Origin: Prorocentrum cordatum
Taxonomy: Eukaryota; Sar; Dinophyceae; Prorocentrales; Prorocentraceae
Assembly (NCBI GenBank): GCA_963575745.1
Contig: CAUYUJ010016059.1
Coordinates: 578,849-642,848 of the forward strand
Reading direction: 5' to 3'
DNA: 64,000 nucleotides
The translations under genes were made by a program, and so were the position numbers. Positions 9,892 to 20,269 of this stretch are shown here, piece by piece; the first letter of the stretch is position 1; each line of letters starts with the position of its first letter. Below the pieces are notes generated by a model that worked only from the letters and a program-made list of their open reading frames with translations, had not been told where the DNA came from and did no database searches.

Positions 9892-10839
9892 TATCGTCGT
9901 CGTCGGTCGTCGTCGTCGACTTCGTCGTCATCGTCGCCGTCTCCCTCGCCGTCGTCATCGTCGTCTATGTCGTCGTCGTCGTCGTCGGTCGTCGTCGTCG
10001 TCGACTTCGTCGTCGTTGTCGACGTCGTCGTCGACGTCGTCGTCGACGTCGTCGTCGTCGTCGCCGTGGCGGGCGTCGTCGTCGTTGCCGCCGCCGCGAC
10101 CGTCCCCCCGCCGCGGCCAACCCCCGCCGCGACTGCGGACGGCAACACCGCCCAGGCGGGCGCGTGCCCCGCGTGGGCGGGGGAAGGGAGGATGAGGAGG
10201 AGAAGGAGGAGGGAGGGGGGAGAAGGGAGCAGGAGGAGGGAGGAGCCCTGGGGGAGGAGACAAGATGAGGCAGGAGGAGACAAGAGGAGGTGTAGGAGGA
10301 GGAGGAGGGGAGGAGGAAACGGATGTGATGTCTAACCCGCCTTAGAGGAGGAGCAGGGACCCCCAAACGACAAGGATGAAGCAAACACACGCTCCAAAAA
10401 GCTTGGCTGGGGGAGGTCAGTCGAGGAGGAGAAAGAAGATGGGGGGTATAGCATATGTGCGTGCGTGGCTTTGGATTGGCCTTATCTCGGTGAGCGTTGT
10501 CCCGTATGTGGTGCGATTGAGTTATGTAGAGCAAGCTGTGAGGCGGTGCGATCGATGTGGGGCAATCTATGCACCGCAATCGGTGGTGTGAGCTATGTGG
10601 AGAAGTGAACTAAGCCCACCATGACCCTAATTGATTCGAGTCAGAATAACTACGTGGTGCAATATACCAGGTACGTGCTATGTGGTGCAATATATGTGGT
10701 GTAAGCTAGGTGGTCCTAGGCAGTACAAAGCAATGCAGGGTGCACGATGCTATGCGATGCAATACTGCGCTACGCTATGAAATGCTATGCTGCGTTATGG
10801 AACTGTTATTTTGAACAGGGCGGTGGTCACGCACTGGGT
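9394..10839. repeat. Spacer between genes D and E: second module, GGA and GTC tracts
   Basis: Spacer-module copy 2 occupies 9478-9668. It is followed by GGA tracts (about 9669-9830 and 10190-10320) and a long GTC/TCG array (about 9845-10080). From 10490 to 10800 comes an AT-richer patch with repeated TATGTGGTGCAAT and CTATGC motifs. Long frames through the triplet arrays are artefacts. Confidence 0.75.
9478..9668 (+). repeat. Spacer module, copy 2 (after gene D)
   Basis: Same order of blocks as 6849-7049: GGTGCATCG, CGTAGCGGAGCATGCCGCAA, CATCAT array, GCGGTAAAACACCTCCAACA. The conserved ends with a drifting microsatellite in the middle indicate duplication of a non-coding unit between genes. 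Confidence 0.85.
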
Positions 10840-10858
10840 CCATAGCCATTTGGCTCAG
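10840..10858 (+). other. Strong spliced-leader relic before gene E
   Basis: CCATAGCCATTTGGCTCAG equals the SL with one substitution and two single-base deletions. It ends two bases before the ATG of gene E, as expected for an SL-bearing mRNA with an extremely short 5' UTR. Confidence 0.85.
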
Positions 10859-10860
10859 CC

Positions 10861-12919
10861 ATGTTGCAGTCAGTGAAGTACCGCAAATTGAACGATTTCA
10901 GAAACAGTATCCCACATGCTAGCCAGAATGCACTTGCAGCGATTTGTGCAAAGCTCAAGAAAGGCGAGTTGGATGATGTTTGCACCGGCACCAAAGCGAT
11001 AAGAGCTGCCAAGGACATGAACGCATATCAGATGACTCCGTTCGGACAGTTGTGTGTGGATGTTTCCTTCCAAGATAAGCAGGGTGGTATAATTCGAGTG
11101 CCATTCGCAAGCCCAATACCATATATATATATATATATATGCTGCGTCAAAGCTTCAAATGTTCGGCAAACGTGTGCTTGATACGTTCAGGCGGGACCCG
11201 TGTAGTAGCGAACACCCTTGGCAGCTAGTGGTATACGCAGATGAAGCGAAACCAGGGAACTCTTTAAAACAACACAATAAGCGTGCAATGCAATGCTGCT
11301 ACCTATCGTGTTTGAACTTCGGACCTGCAGCATTGTGTAAAGAAGATTTTTGGTTATGTGTTGCAGCCGCTCTATCAACAGACATCAATGCATGCGAGGC
11401 AGGTATGTCGCAATTAATGGGTCATGTGTTGAGGTTGTGTTTCGGTGAGTCTGGGTTCGACTTAAGTAGTTCGGGTGCAACTCTTGATCTACCGAACGGT
11501 CAAACCATTCGATTGTTTGCAACTTTGTCCTGTGTGCTGGGGGACGAGTCAGCCCTTCATTCTTTGTGGCAATGCAAGGGATCAGGGGGCGTGGTGCCGC
11601 GCGTTCAATGTTTTAACACCATAAACAAGAACGCCACTGTTGCAGAGGCAATCACCCCTGGTGGGATCTTGAAAGACTTCACGGAAGTATCGTCTATCGA
11701 CCAATGCGTGCTTCAGACCAGGGAGCGGATTCTTCACATTGTCGATGAGCTTAAAAACACCAAGGCCACAATGAAAAAGGGCAAATGGCAGCAACGAGAA
11801 AAGATGCTTGGTTGGAACCACACGGAATACAACATGTTACATGACGCGCGGCTTCGGCCGTTGTTGGATCCTACAGTCCAGAACTGTTTCGGTTGGGTGC
11901 ACAACATCCTTCAAGGCATAGTTCAAGTAACTGTGTTCAAACTCTTCTTTGAGTTGAAAGGGTCAGGCATTACGGCGGCTCATATTTTCAGCTGGGTTGG
12001 GAAATGCAGATGGCCAAAACGAATCTCGAGCTCCAGCGTCACTGGAGTCGACATGTTTTCCCCTAAGAGGACGGAAAGCTCGTGGAAAGCATGCAATTGG
12101 AAGTGCTCTAACGGCGAAGCGCTTTCGATGGCCCCCGTGCTGGCGCACTACTGTAGAACTGTCGTGATGCCGACTGGGTTGCACAATGGAGCTTGTCTTA
12201 CTTTCATCGCGCTTGCGAGCCTCATCCAAATGTTGTGGTATGGGCCGAAGCTTAATATCCAAGCCAAGGATGTCAGTGCCGCCACAACTACATTCTTTGA
12301 GAAGTTTACGGCGAATTTCGGGGTAGATGGTATGCTATGGAAGATGCATGGTATTTTACACCACCCGCAATATATATGCAGGTGGGGCTTTTCACCGCAC
12401 ACATTCCCTCTGGAAAGAAAACATAAGCAGGTCCTGCAATTTGGTGAGGATTTCGACAAAGATTGCAGGCGAGTTTTGAACGAAGTGATATCTCAGAGCA
12501 TTTCAAGATTGGATTCCTCCCCATGGCTTGATTTGGACGTTGGTCTTGTGGGTGCCAAGCCATCTCCAAAAAGGGTGCTTGCTCAGCAGGTTGAGGCGTT
12601 TGGCCCCAACGTTGAGCATCTGTGCGCACGCCGCGCTAAGTTCAGCGCGTTCGATTCCGCAGCCATCGGGGACACTGTTGCAATCAAGGGTGCGTCTGGA
12701 TGGAGTGTTGGTACGATTGTACTTTGGGGCAGCAGCGCTGGTATTGCGTATTGCACGGTGCAAATGTTTAGGTGTGTTGAGCGGCACGCGTGGTATTCTA
12801 TTTGGACAATCCAGGGTGCGCCATCTCTTGTCGCCCTGGAGGATCTCATTGATGTGTGCATTGTGCGGGGGTCTGATCACAACTTGTGCGTGTTGCATCC
12901 ACTGTCGCTGGTCGGATGA
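10861..12919 (+). pseudogene. Gene E: CACTA/Plavaka-like transposase, frame-broken at a TA microsatellite
   Basis: ATG at 10861 follows the SL relic directly. The first ~85 residues (MLQSVKYRKLNDFRNSIPHA) run into a TA dinucleotide repeat at about 11120-11140, after which the coding sequence continues one frame over (AASKLQMFGKRVLDTFRRDP) to a stop ending at 12919, giving about 675 residues in all. Motifs of the CACTA-like transposase superfamily are visible. Near 11235 is YADEAKPGN. CKGSGGVVPRVQ, near 11574, follows a GDESALHSLW segment. VHNILQGIV lies near 11899, in the place of the usual DxxH..EG segment. Near 12350-12430 is KMHGILHHPQ with FSPHTFPLERKHK, corresponding to the family's H..HYP..RFE.KH. 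The enzyme would cut and rejoin element ends in the nucleus. Change in TA copy number is the simplest cause of the frame break. Some expected acidic residues differ, so this copy may be inactive anyway. Confidence 0.75.
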
Positions 12920-13389
12920 TACGTGTTGCGCCGAATGTGCGCTTTGCCAGAAACACAATGTGCCCACGGCGGTGCGCTAGCTCTGGGAGGGGAGGGAAGA
13001 GGAGGGACGGGGGAGGGAAAGACGGAGGAGGAGGAGGAGGAGGAAGCGGACGAGGAGGACAGAAAAGGAGGAGAAAGAGGAGGAGGACGACGACTACGAC
13101 GACGAGGAAGAAGGGGGGAGGAGGGGGGGGGGTCATCTCCCTCCTCGTCCTCGTCCTCCCGATCCTCCTCCTCCTCCCCCTTTTCATTTTTTTGCTTGTC
13201 GGGATCGCGCGTTTCAGTCGCTGACGCGGGCCACATTCCCTGAGCCACTCCAGGTATTTCACATGTTTCGTGGTCCTGGGTTTGAGAAAACCAACGTTCA
13301 TATGCTGGCGTTGCCCTGTCAAGGGCGCAGAAATACAAAGTCCAATGTTGATATTTCTTGGTCTGGGGCGTGTGGTTTATTGTATTTCC
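12920..13389. repeat. Polypurine tract and 3' flank of gene E
   Basis: GAG/GGA tract at about 12985-13130, then a short CTC tract to 13180. The remaining ~200 bp to 13389 holds nothing I recognise. Confidence 0.6.
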
Positions 13390-13640
13390 AGGGATGGCTA
13401 ACTCGGTTAGCCGATGTTACTAACTCAGGTTATTGAAGTTGCTAACTTTGCGGCTTGGGATTGCTAACCTCAGGAATATGCTTGCTAACTCTTACAAAGT
13501 TGTTATGCGGAGCTTTGTAACACGTGCTATCTGTTTGCGTTGACAAAGGATGCAAGTGTTACTACATAGCTTAACAACGACTTACCAAGCACTCACAAGT
13601 AGCATAGCACCTGGTATCGCTTGCAATGTTTACCAACACC
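13390..13640. repeat. Right AT-rich flank with GTTGCTAAC motif cluster
   Basis: GGCTAACTCGGTTAGCC (itself palindromic), GTTACTAAC, GTTGCTAAC, ATTGCTAAC and CTTGCTAAC fall within about 100 bp (13395-13490), followed by AT-rich sequence to about 13600. The motif is inverted relative to the left flank at 1260-1640. Confidence 0.5.
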
Positions 13641-13670
13641 GCTCCCCTGCCAAGCATTGCTGATGAACCG

Positions 13671-13735
13671 CGGATGCATCGGCGATGCGGCGCGATCCCT
13701 CGACCCCATCTACTCCGCCCCCATCTACTCTGGAC
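13671..13735. repeat. Solo arm of the 24.85-kb foldback repeat
   Basis: GATGCATCGGCGATGCGGCG followed by a CGACCCCATCTACTC-type pair closely matches the right arm of the foldback element at 24851-25061. The opposite arm is not present here. Confidence 0.7.
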
Positions 13736-14349
13736 CAGCCTCTCATCCTGCCGATAGGAAGGCGCCGGGTACTCCGCAAACGGCCAAACGCCAGAGGACC
13801 CGCTTCCCTCAGGAACCGCTTGCTTCATGTAGGGGGCCTATATATACATATATACATATATATACACATATATGTGTGTACATTTGTAAATAATAAAAAC
13901 ACACAAAACAAAAACGGCATGAACATCATTTCTTGGAGGTCCGCGCGGATGTCTCGGCTCCGCGCGCGGAGCGCGCCAGGGGCGGCGCCGGCGGAGGCAC
14001 CGCCAGAGAGGGCCCCTCGCCGATCCATGACATCCGTATGGCCCCCCAGAAACTAGGCTCATGCCATTGTTCTGGGGGGCCGGTCGGATTTCATGGATCG
14101 GCGAAGGGGGGTCGGGCGGAGTTTCTGGGGGGTCGGGCGGAGTTTCTGGAGGGTCTGGGTAGGACAAGGGCATGAACCTAGTTACTAGGCTCATGCCATT
14201 GTTCTTCGATTCGTGGCGACCTCCTGGGGGGTCAGCCCTCCACCTCCGCTGGCACCCCGCCGAGCTCCCGCAAGCAGTCATCATCAAGGCGACCGTTGTC
14301 TGCCCTCGCCGTGCGTCCGTGGGCCTGCCGCCCGAGGGCAGAGGAGTCG
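13736..14349. other. Non-coding stretch with TA-rich microsatellite and a tandem motif
   Basis: A TATATACATA microsatellite (about 13838-13890) resembles those at 44890 and 46705. Between 14040 and 14210 the phrase AGGCTCATGCCATTGTTCT appears twice, and GGGTCGGGCGGAGTTTCTGG is tandem. No gene seen. Confidence 0.5.
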
Positions 14350-14568
14350 GCGGCAAGCGAGGGGGGGAGATGAGAAGGGGGGCGGGCCTTCTCGGAAGGC
14401 TTTGAGGCCCACGGCGCGCAACCCGTGCGAGAGTTCGAGTAGGAGATCGACCACAGAACAGCTTGACCCCGAAACTGATTTTTTTCCGCCGGATCTACCT
14501 GGAAGTGCACCGAATGCTCGGAGCATGCCTTCTTCTTCTCGCTCCCCCCCTCGCTGGCCGCCGAAACG
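14350..14568. mobile_element. MITE-like inverted-repeat element (GGCGGC..GAGAAGG family)
   Basis: The left end reads CGGCGGCAAGCGAGGGGGGG then GATGAGAAGG. The right end is its approximate reverse complement: CTTCTTCTCGCTCCCCCCCT then CGCTGGCCGCCG. The inside contains CCTTCTCGGAAGG. This matches the terminal design of the elements at 26876, 48208 and 56048. No clear target duplication here. Confidence 0.5.
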
Positions 14569-14842
14569 AGGCGGCCCCCCGCACCCCCCCTCTCCTCCTC
14601 CTCCTCCTCCTCCTTCTCCTCCTCATGGGCTTTCTTAGAGTGCGTATAGGTAGGGCCGTGAATGTATGATACCCCCCCTCGGGCCTCGGTGGGACGGAGG
14701 GGGGTGGGACAGCGAGAGTGTGCTCAGAGCTGCGAGAGACAGTCCATTGCTGCCTGGGCTCTAGCTTCTATTAGGAAGGCGCCTCTCGACCTCCAATGCG
14801 CGGCCCCTCCGCGCGGCCTCGGCAGCCACGAAGTTCTCGTGG

Positions 14843-16735
14843 GTGGCCGCGTGCGTGCTGGGCACCCCGCTGTACAGCGAGGGCGCGGTGGGCGACTGGG
14901 TGGACTGGGGCGCTCGAGGTCTCGAGTCTTACAACTGGTACGCTTCCATCCCAGACGGTGCTGAGAGCGACGACTGCTCTGGCGACGAAGAAGAGATCGA
15001 CGAGACGAGCGAGGAGCTGCATATGCCACCGCAGAGATGGAGTAGAGTCTACTATCGGCCGCGGGCCGACGACAAGAAGGGGTTAATCATGCTGCTGGTG
15101 AATCGTTTCACGCCGACGACGGGGAAAAAGCGCTGGGTGGCTATCGATACGAATGGGCGGCTCCAGGTGGTGGATCTCTCGTCCACAACCAAAGTGAAGC
15201 CCAGCAGGTTCGCAGGTGTGGACCACGGCAACTCCCTGGGCATGTCCAGCCGAAAGAAGAGCATGGCCGTGGAGGCGGCCGACCACATCATATCCTCGGG
15301 AGCTTCGACGACGACGGCTACGATCACGAGGGACTACCAGCGCAAGAACTCCACCATGAGGAAAGGTCACCGACGTCACTTCGTGACTTGGGTTGCGAAG
15401 ATTGCGAGCAACACTGTCGGCTACATGTGGGCTCGGCGGAGCTTCGGAGGTTTCGTTCGTTGGATCTACTTTCGTGCTGTGGCGGGCGTGCATACTTCAA
15501 CGCGATCGAGTGGATCAAGTGGGCCTACTCGAGCGCCGAAGAGACCATCGACACGGTCGAGGGATTAAAGAAGGAGTACGAACACATCCTGGAGCTGCAC
15601 GAGTCGGGGGTGCTGGAGCCGCTGTGCATGTCGGTGGGTATCATGTTCGTGGTCGGCGTGACTGGTGCGTGTGCTGCGGGCGACGAGAAAGTTCGGGTCA
15701 CCCATCGTCCAGCGGGCACTCGGAGGTGGCGGCACCTACGTTGTGGCAGCAGCTGTCGCCGTGGTCGCCTACGGAGTCCGTCAGCTCGTCGGCTGTCTCG
15801 ACGCCCCGCGACGAGGGCACCGTGACATCCGACGCGGAGGGCGGGTCGAGCGAGTCCGAGTTGGCGAAGCAGCTGAGCGTGATGGAGGACAGGCTCGCGG
15901 CGTTGGAGATCTAGAACTCACGGCCCCCTTTGCCGCCTCCAGTTGCGCCTCCTCCGACGAGGTCGGCTCCCTCTCCGTCGACGGGCTGGGGTGGGAACCC
16001 GGTGGAGGACTCGGGCACGAACTACGACCAGATGATGTCCCAGCTGCTCGTGAGATCGTCCAGGCCGACAGCCAGGCAACGACAGCAGGCACTCATCCCC
16101 GAGCTCTGGAGGTGACGGTCAGGGATCCCGAAGTCGAGGCGCTGGTGCGAGGTCTGGACGACTTCTTCAAGGATATGCGCGCCATGGCGAAGGAGAAGAT
16201 GGAGGCCTTCAGCCCGACCGCGAGCTGGACGACCCCTGGGGGCATCAAGACCCGCGTCGCTCCAGCCATGGTGGCTAACCTCTGCAAGAAAGGGGCGACC
16301 GCCGTCTCCGCGATCCGCTGGATCATCCGCCTCAAGCAGCTGGATGGCAACCACATGGCCGAGGAGATGCTGCTCATAGGGGTGATGATCGACCGCTCCA
16401 TGATCGAGGCCCCTCTCGAGTTCACCAACTACAAGACGACGGAGCTCGCGCTTCGGAGGCTGCGCGGGATCGAGCGGGCCTTCGAGAATGTGAAACAGCG
16501 CAGCGACTGGAAGCCTCCGAACGGCGAGAAGCAGGGTTGGATGTCGAGGATCAACGACCACGTGCTGGAGGAGCTCGACGCGTCCAAGACCGACCAGGAA
16601 TGGGGTCCTGATCGACGGCGTGGAGAAGGAGCTGCGCGAGCGGCTCGCGCATCGCACTCTGCTCGCCAAGTCCCTCGACAAGCTCCACGACCACAAGATC
16701 GCGCCGACGAAGAAGGACGAGTAGCTGGTCGAAGA
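14843..16735 (+). pseudogene. Gag-like 5' region of the DIRS-like element
   Basis: Coding-like sequence in several frames. 14843-15410 (ACVLGTPLYSEGAVGDW) has an acidic patch (DDCSGDEEEIDETSEE). 15388-15690 contains CCGGRAYFNAIEWIKWAYSS and then EYEHILELHESG. About 16100-16600, within the frame open from 15665 to 17716, contains DFFKDMRAMAKEKMEAFSP, WIIRLKQLDGNHMAEEM and ELALRRLRGIERAFENV, a helical structural-protein look. No catalytic motif is visible. Position upstream of RT suggests the nucleocapsid (gag) or an upstream accessory ORF. Breaks near 15400, 15900 and 16600. Confidence 0.5.
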
Positions 16736-16969
16736 AGGTTCCTGTTCAGGCGCCGGGCGCAGGCCGGGCGCATCACTCATGCGGTGCTGATCCTGATCGG
16801 CGCCGCCCGCCTCACCAACGTGCGCGACGGCGTTCTTTTCATCATTTCTCATGAACGTGAGAGAGGAGTGCGCGTTCCCGTCAGACGGTCGAGTCAGAGA
16901 ACCACTGGAGGTGCTCCCGCTCCTAGCCCTGCCCGAGCCCACGTCGTCGACCTCAGGGCGATCGAGGTC

Positions 16970-18620
16970 ACGGGCCGCTCAGGGGAGGGCGGCGCGGGCT
17001 CGGGCGAATGCTGCTCTGAGGTCCTTGACGGATCTCACCACTGGCCGCCGCGATCAACTTGGAGACACTGCGTGGGGCAGCGCGACGGACTGGGCGAGAA
17101 GCCGCGAGTTGCCGCGGAATATCTCGGAAAGGGTGCTGGAATGCCATCGGGGGGCCCACGACCTGAAGATGTACGCTTCCGACGCCGAGTCCGCTTTCGA
17201 GCGGCTGGCCTCGCGTGCCAAAGCTGGGACCCACGAGGCCTTAGCTGTACCGGGCGACGACGAGGGAGCGCCGCCGAGGGGCAAGGCGATGCCCTTCGTC
17301 AGCGGCGAGGCGTCTCTGCCGCCAGCAGGGGCGGAGCCCTGCGACATCAAGCTGGTCTCGCCGAAGGCCAGGTAATACTTTGGCAAGTTCCACGAGAGGA
17401 TGGCCCTTCCGCCGAGCCGGGTGGACGAGGCCGACATCGAGGCCACGCGCTCCTGCACCGACCCGAGCCTCCGCCAGCGAGCTGCACGCTTGGATTTTGC
17501 GGTGCGCCTGTGGGAGGCGGGGGTGCTCGGGTTCACCCGCTTCTGCAAGGCCGAGGCGGCCGCGTTTTTCGTGATAAAGAAGACGCGCGAGGACGGGGTC
17601 TACGTGGTGAGGCCCGCGTGGGACATGAGGCGCGTGAGCAAGCGCTTCAGGAGCCCGCCGCATCTCAACATAGGGTCCGATGGCGATGGCAGAGCTCGAC
17701 CTGTCCGACGATGTGACGCAGGGCCGAGTTCTGAAGTCGACGTGGGGCGACGTGCCCGTTTTTTTTCACTGGTGCCGCAGCTGTGCCGAACTGTGGCCCT
17801 ACATGGCGTGCGGAGGTGTCTCGATCGACGAGTTCGTCAAGGAGCTCAAGAGGCGGCGGATGAAGCTGCCCAGCGTGCCGAGCGGATGCTAGTATCTTTG
17901 TATTGTCGTGAGCTGCTGGGGTTCAGCTGGTCGCCAGCGATCTGCCACGGAGCGCTAGAGGATATGATATGCGACCTGCCTGGTTTTCCTTGTCGCGGCC
18001 AGCTGATCCACGGTCTGATCCCCCAGAACTTCGCCGAGGTTGCCTTCATCTACTGGGTTTCCATGGACGACTTCGCCTCGCTGACTCTCGTGCACGTGAG
18101 CGACAAGACGACCGTAGAGACGGTGAAGGAGGCTGCTCGGGCGAAGCTGAAGGAGGCGGGCCTGGACATGCACAAGGATTGGGTCGGGGACGCATTGCCC
18201 CTCTCTTTTGGAGTGACGATCGCCGAGCAGCCGTGCCGACTCGTGGCCTCCAGGGAGAAGATCCAGAACGTGATCGGGGCAACTGGAGCTGTCATGGCTC
18301 GGGGCCGAGCAACGTCTCAGGAGCTGTCCCGTATCGCTGGCTCGTGGAACTGGCTTGCGATGTTTTGTCGACCTGCCTTTTGCCTGCTGGACGCTTGCTA
18401 CAAGTTCGCGACGAAGTTCGAAGGCGACCAGACCAGGCACGAGCTCTGGGAGAGCAGGCTGAACGAGCTGCACATGCCCTACCACCTCGCGCCCCCGATG
18501 TACACGCACCTGGAGCCCCGCTGGAGCGTGGTCGCGTTCGCGACCGACGCGAGCGAGGCCGGCGCGGGCGCGGCGGAGACCCAGGCGGCAAGGAGCGAGG
18601 TCAAAGCTGAGGTGGACCGA
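16970..18620 (+). pseudogene. Reverse transcriptase of the DIRS-like element
   Basis: The frame through 17000-17375 (RSLTDLTTGRRDQLGD) hits TAA at 17373-17375 and continues in the same frame (YFGKFHERMALPPSRVDEAD). Around 17540-17665, KAEAAAFFVIKKTREDG and WDMRRVSKRFRSPPHLNIGS match the fingers region of DIRS/Ty3-type RTs. The frame shifts for ELDLSDDVTQG...YMACGGVSIDEFV (about 17690-17850) and shifts back for the segment with WVSMDDFASLTLVHVSD (about 18054-18100), where MDD fills the catalytic YxDD position. ASQELSRIAGSWNWLAMFCR and FATDASEAGAGAAE (near 18540) follow as connection/RNase-H-like sequence. It would copy element RNA into DNA. At least two frameshifts and one stop. Confidence 0.7.
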
Positions 18621-18756
18621 CAGTGGAGACTCCATCCAGCAGCTGCGCGGCATGGCCAGGGACGGGGAGGAGGAGCTACTGCTGAATGCGACGACTGGGA
18701 GCGTTCCAAGCGGGGAATCTCGAACACCAGCGGCGAGAGCGACGCCCCCCCGCAGC

Positions 18757-19240
18757 GGCTGATGGCCGACGTCTTCGCGGGCTACGGCGGGTTCGGAGAG
18801 GAGGTGCGGAGCGAGTACCAGTGCGAGACCCTCTCCGTGGACAGCGCTCGCTACCCGCGCCGCGACCTCACGGGCCCGTCGTTCGTCGAGCTCATGTGCC
18901 GAGCCGTCCTGTTCGGCCTCTTCTTCATGCTGCACATGGCCCCTCCATGCTCGTCCTTTTCCAGAGCGCGGAGGCCCGCGATTCGCGCCTGGGCGCTGGA
19001 TTCGAGAGCTCCCTGGGCTGTCCCCACCTCTGGTACAGCGCGTCCGCGATGGCAGCGCCCTGGCACAGGCAGCTATCCCCATGTGCTTCGCATGCCTGGC
19101 TGCAGGCGTTGGTTCCCCCCTCGTGAACCCCAGGACCTCGATGATCTGGGAGCTGCCCGAAATTGCGAAGCTGATGGAGCAATCAGGCGTCTTTGTGGTG
19201 GAGCTGGTGTGCTTTTGTTTGTTTCGGATCGAGGTGACTC
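18757..19240 (+). pseudogene. C5-cytosine-methyltransferase-like domain within the retroelement
   Basis: In the same frame as the end of the RT, ADVFAGYGGFGEEVRSEY resembles the SAM-binding motif I (FxGxGG) of C5-cytosine methyltransferases. MLHMAPPCSSFSRAR, about 55 residues on, resembles motif IV with the catalytic Pro-Cys and the xxFS tail. After a frame break near 19000, SALAQAAIPMCFACL and then VNPRTSMIWELPEIAKLM follow in another frame; (E)NPR..S..W matches the ENV-like motif VI region. It could mark element or host DNA to aid silencing escape. An adenine methyltransferase, known from classical DIRS elements, is less likely because it would show a DPPY-type motif instead of PPC. Confidence 0.7.
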
Positions 19241-19435
19241 AAGCCGACGCGACTGCTCACGAACGCGGAGAGTCTGAGGGAGCTGGCGCGCCGATGCTCT
19301 CGAGACCATCCTCGTCAGGAGCTCCGAGGGCGAAACGCCGAAGGGCAGCTGTGGACCAGGCTCGCCGCCGTCTGCCCTCCTCTGCTCTGCAGCGCCTACG
19401 CCAAGCTGGTCAGCAAGGCGATCGAGGCCAAACGG

Positions 19436-19887
19436 TTGGAGCTGCACGACTGGCGGGTTCGAGAAGTTCGGAGCCCTCCGGAAAAGCCCAGAGCGGTCAT
19501 GGACCACTGGGCGGGTTTATCGAGATGGCACCTGTCGTGGAAGGGAGAGTGGGCATACGAGGACCACGTCAGTGTCGTTTTCTGGTGCTGTGCGATTCCA
19601 AGGTCGCTGTCGGAGCTGTTCGAGAGATGACGAGCTGATCCAGGCCGTTGATGACGCAGCTGAGGATGATCGGAGCGCTTTCGCTAGCGACGGGATTGAG
19701 GCTCACCCTGAGATGGATCCCGACCGACATGAATCCAGCAGACGGCCCGTCGCGAGGGGAAGGGATCGGCAGCTCGGAGATCACGAAGGCGAAGTCCGAG
19801 CAGAAGAAGTCCATCCTGAGCGACCAGCACCCCTTCGAGAGGCTCCTGGGCATGCACGACGGCTACGCCCAGGCTTGGCATCTCTAG
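19436..19887 (+). pseudogene. RNase H region of the DIRS-like element
   Basis: Spread over frames: KGEWAYEDHVSVV (about 19541-19580), LVLCDSKVAVGAVREM (about 19583-19630, catalytic Asp in DSK), a TGA at 19636-19638, then LRLTLRWIPTDMNPADGPSR (about 19697-19755) in the same frame. The last is the characteristic W(I/V)P...NPAD..SR end of RNase H domains in this class. It would remove the RNA strand during reverse transcription. Confidence 0.65.
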
Positions 19888-20269
19888 GCGTGCTGCTGAC
19901 TACGACGACCTGGTACGAAACCTTCGCATTGAGCTCATCCAACACCAACGAAGCCTTCTCGAGCTATGACGCCTCGGATGGCCAGCAAGACAGCGACGAG
20001 GACTCAGATGATCTTGCAACGGAGACCAGCATGATCGCTGGCGACGTGGAGGGTCTGGGTGCAGACAAAAGGAGCTAATCGAGAAGAAAATCCGCGAAGA
20101 GCAAGAAGTTGATCGAGGGAGAGGCGCGAGCTCCTCCAGCTGCGCGGCGTCGACCTTTTCGTGCCTGTGAAGAAGAAGGGGGCGAGCAGCTCGAGCGCCC
20201 CTTGAGGCTCTTGGTCCACGCGGTACAGGACGACACGAACAAGGAGTATCTCAAGGAGGTGGATCCGTT

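Larger units (their letters stand above)
1260..13640 (+). mobile_element. Putative ~12 kb multi-gene CACTA/Plavaka-like element
   Basis: Five plus-strand coding regions (A-E) lie head to tail between two AT-rich flanks of about 0.3 kb, unlike the GC-rich surroundings. The left flank (about 1260-1640) carries GTTAGCAAC (near 1292) and AGTAACC-type motifs. The right flank (about 13390-13600) carries their reverse complements: GTTACTAAC, then GTTGCTAAC, ATTGCTAAC and CTTGCTAAC. Subterminal motif clusters in inverted orientation are a known feature of CACTA/En-Spm elements, and gene E is a CACTA-like transposase. No exact terminal inverted repeat or target duplication was found, so the limits are approximate. 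Membership of genes A-D in the element is inference from shared orientation, spacing signals and SL relics. Confidence 0.4.

Noticed and set aside
9845-10335. Ser/Arg/Val-rich proteins over the GTC and GGA tracts
   Set aside because: Triplet microsatellite translations; no stable composition outside the tract.
18757-19000. N6-adenine (Dam-like) methyltransferase as in classical DIRS elements
   Set aside because: The visible motif is PPCSSFS with FAGYGG, as in C5-cytosine enzymes, and no DPPY/NPPF-type motif was seen.
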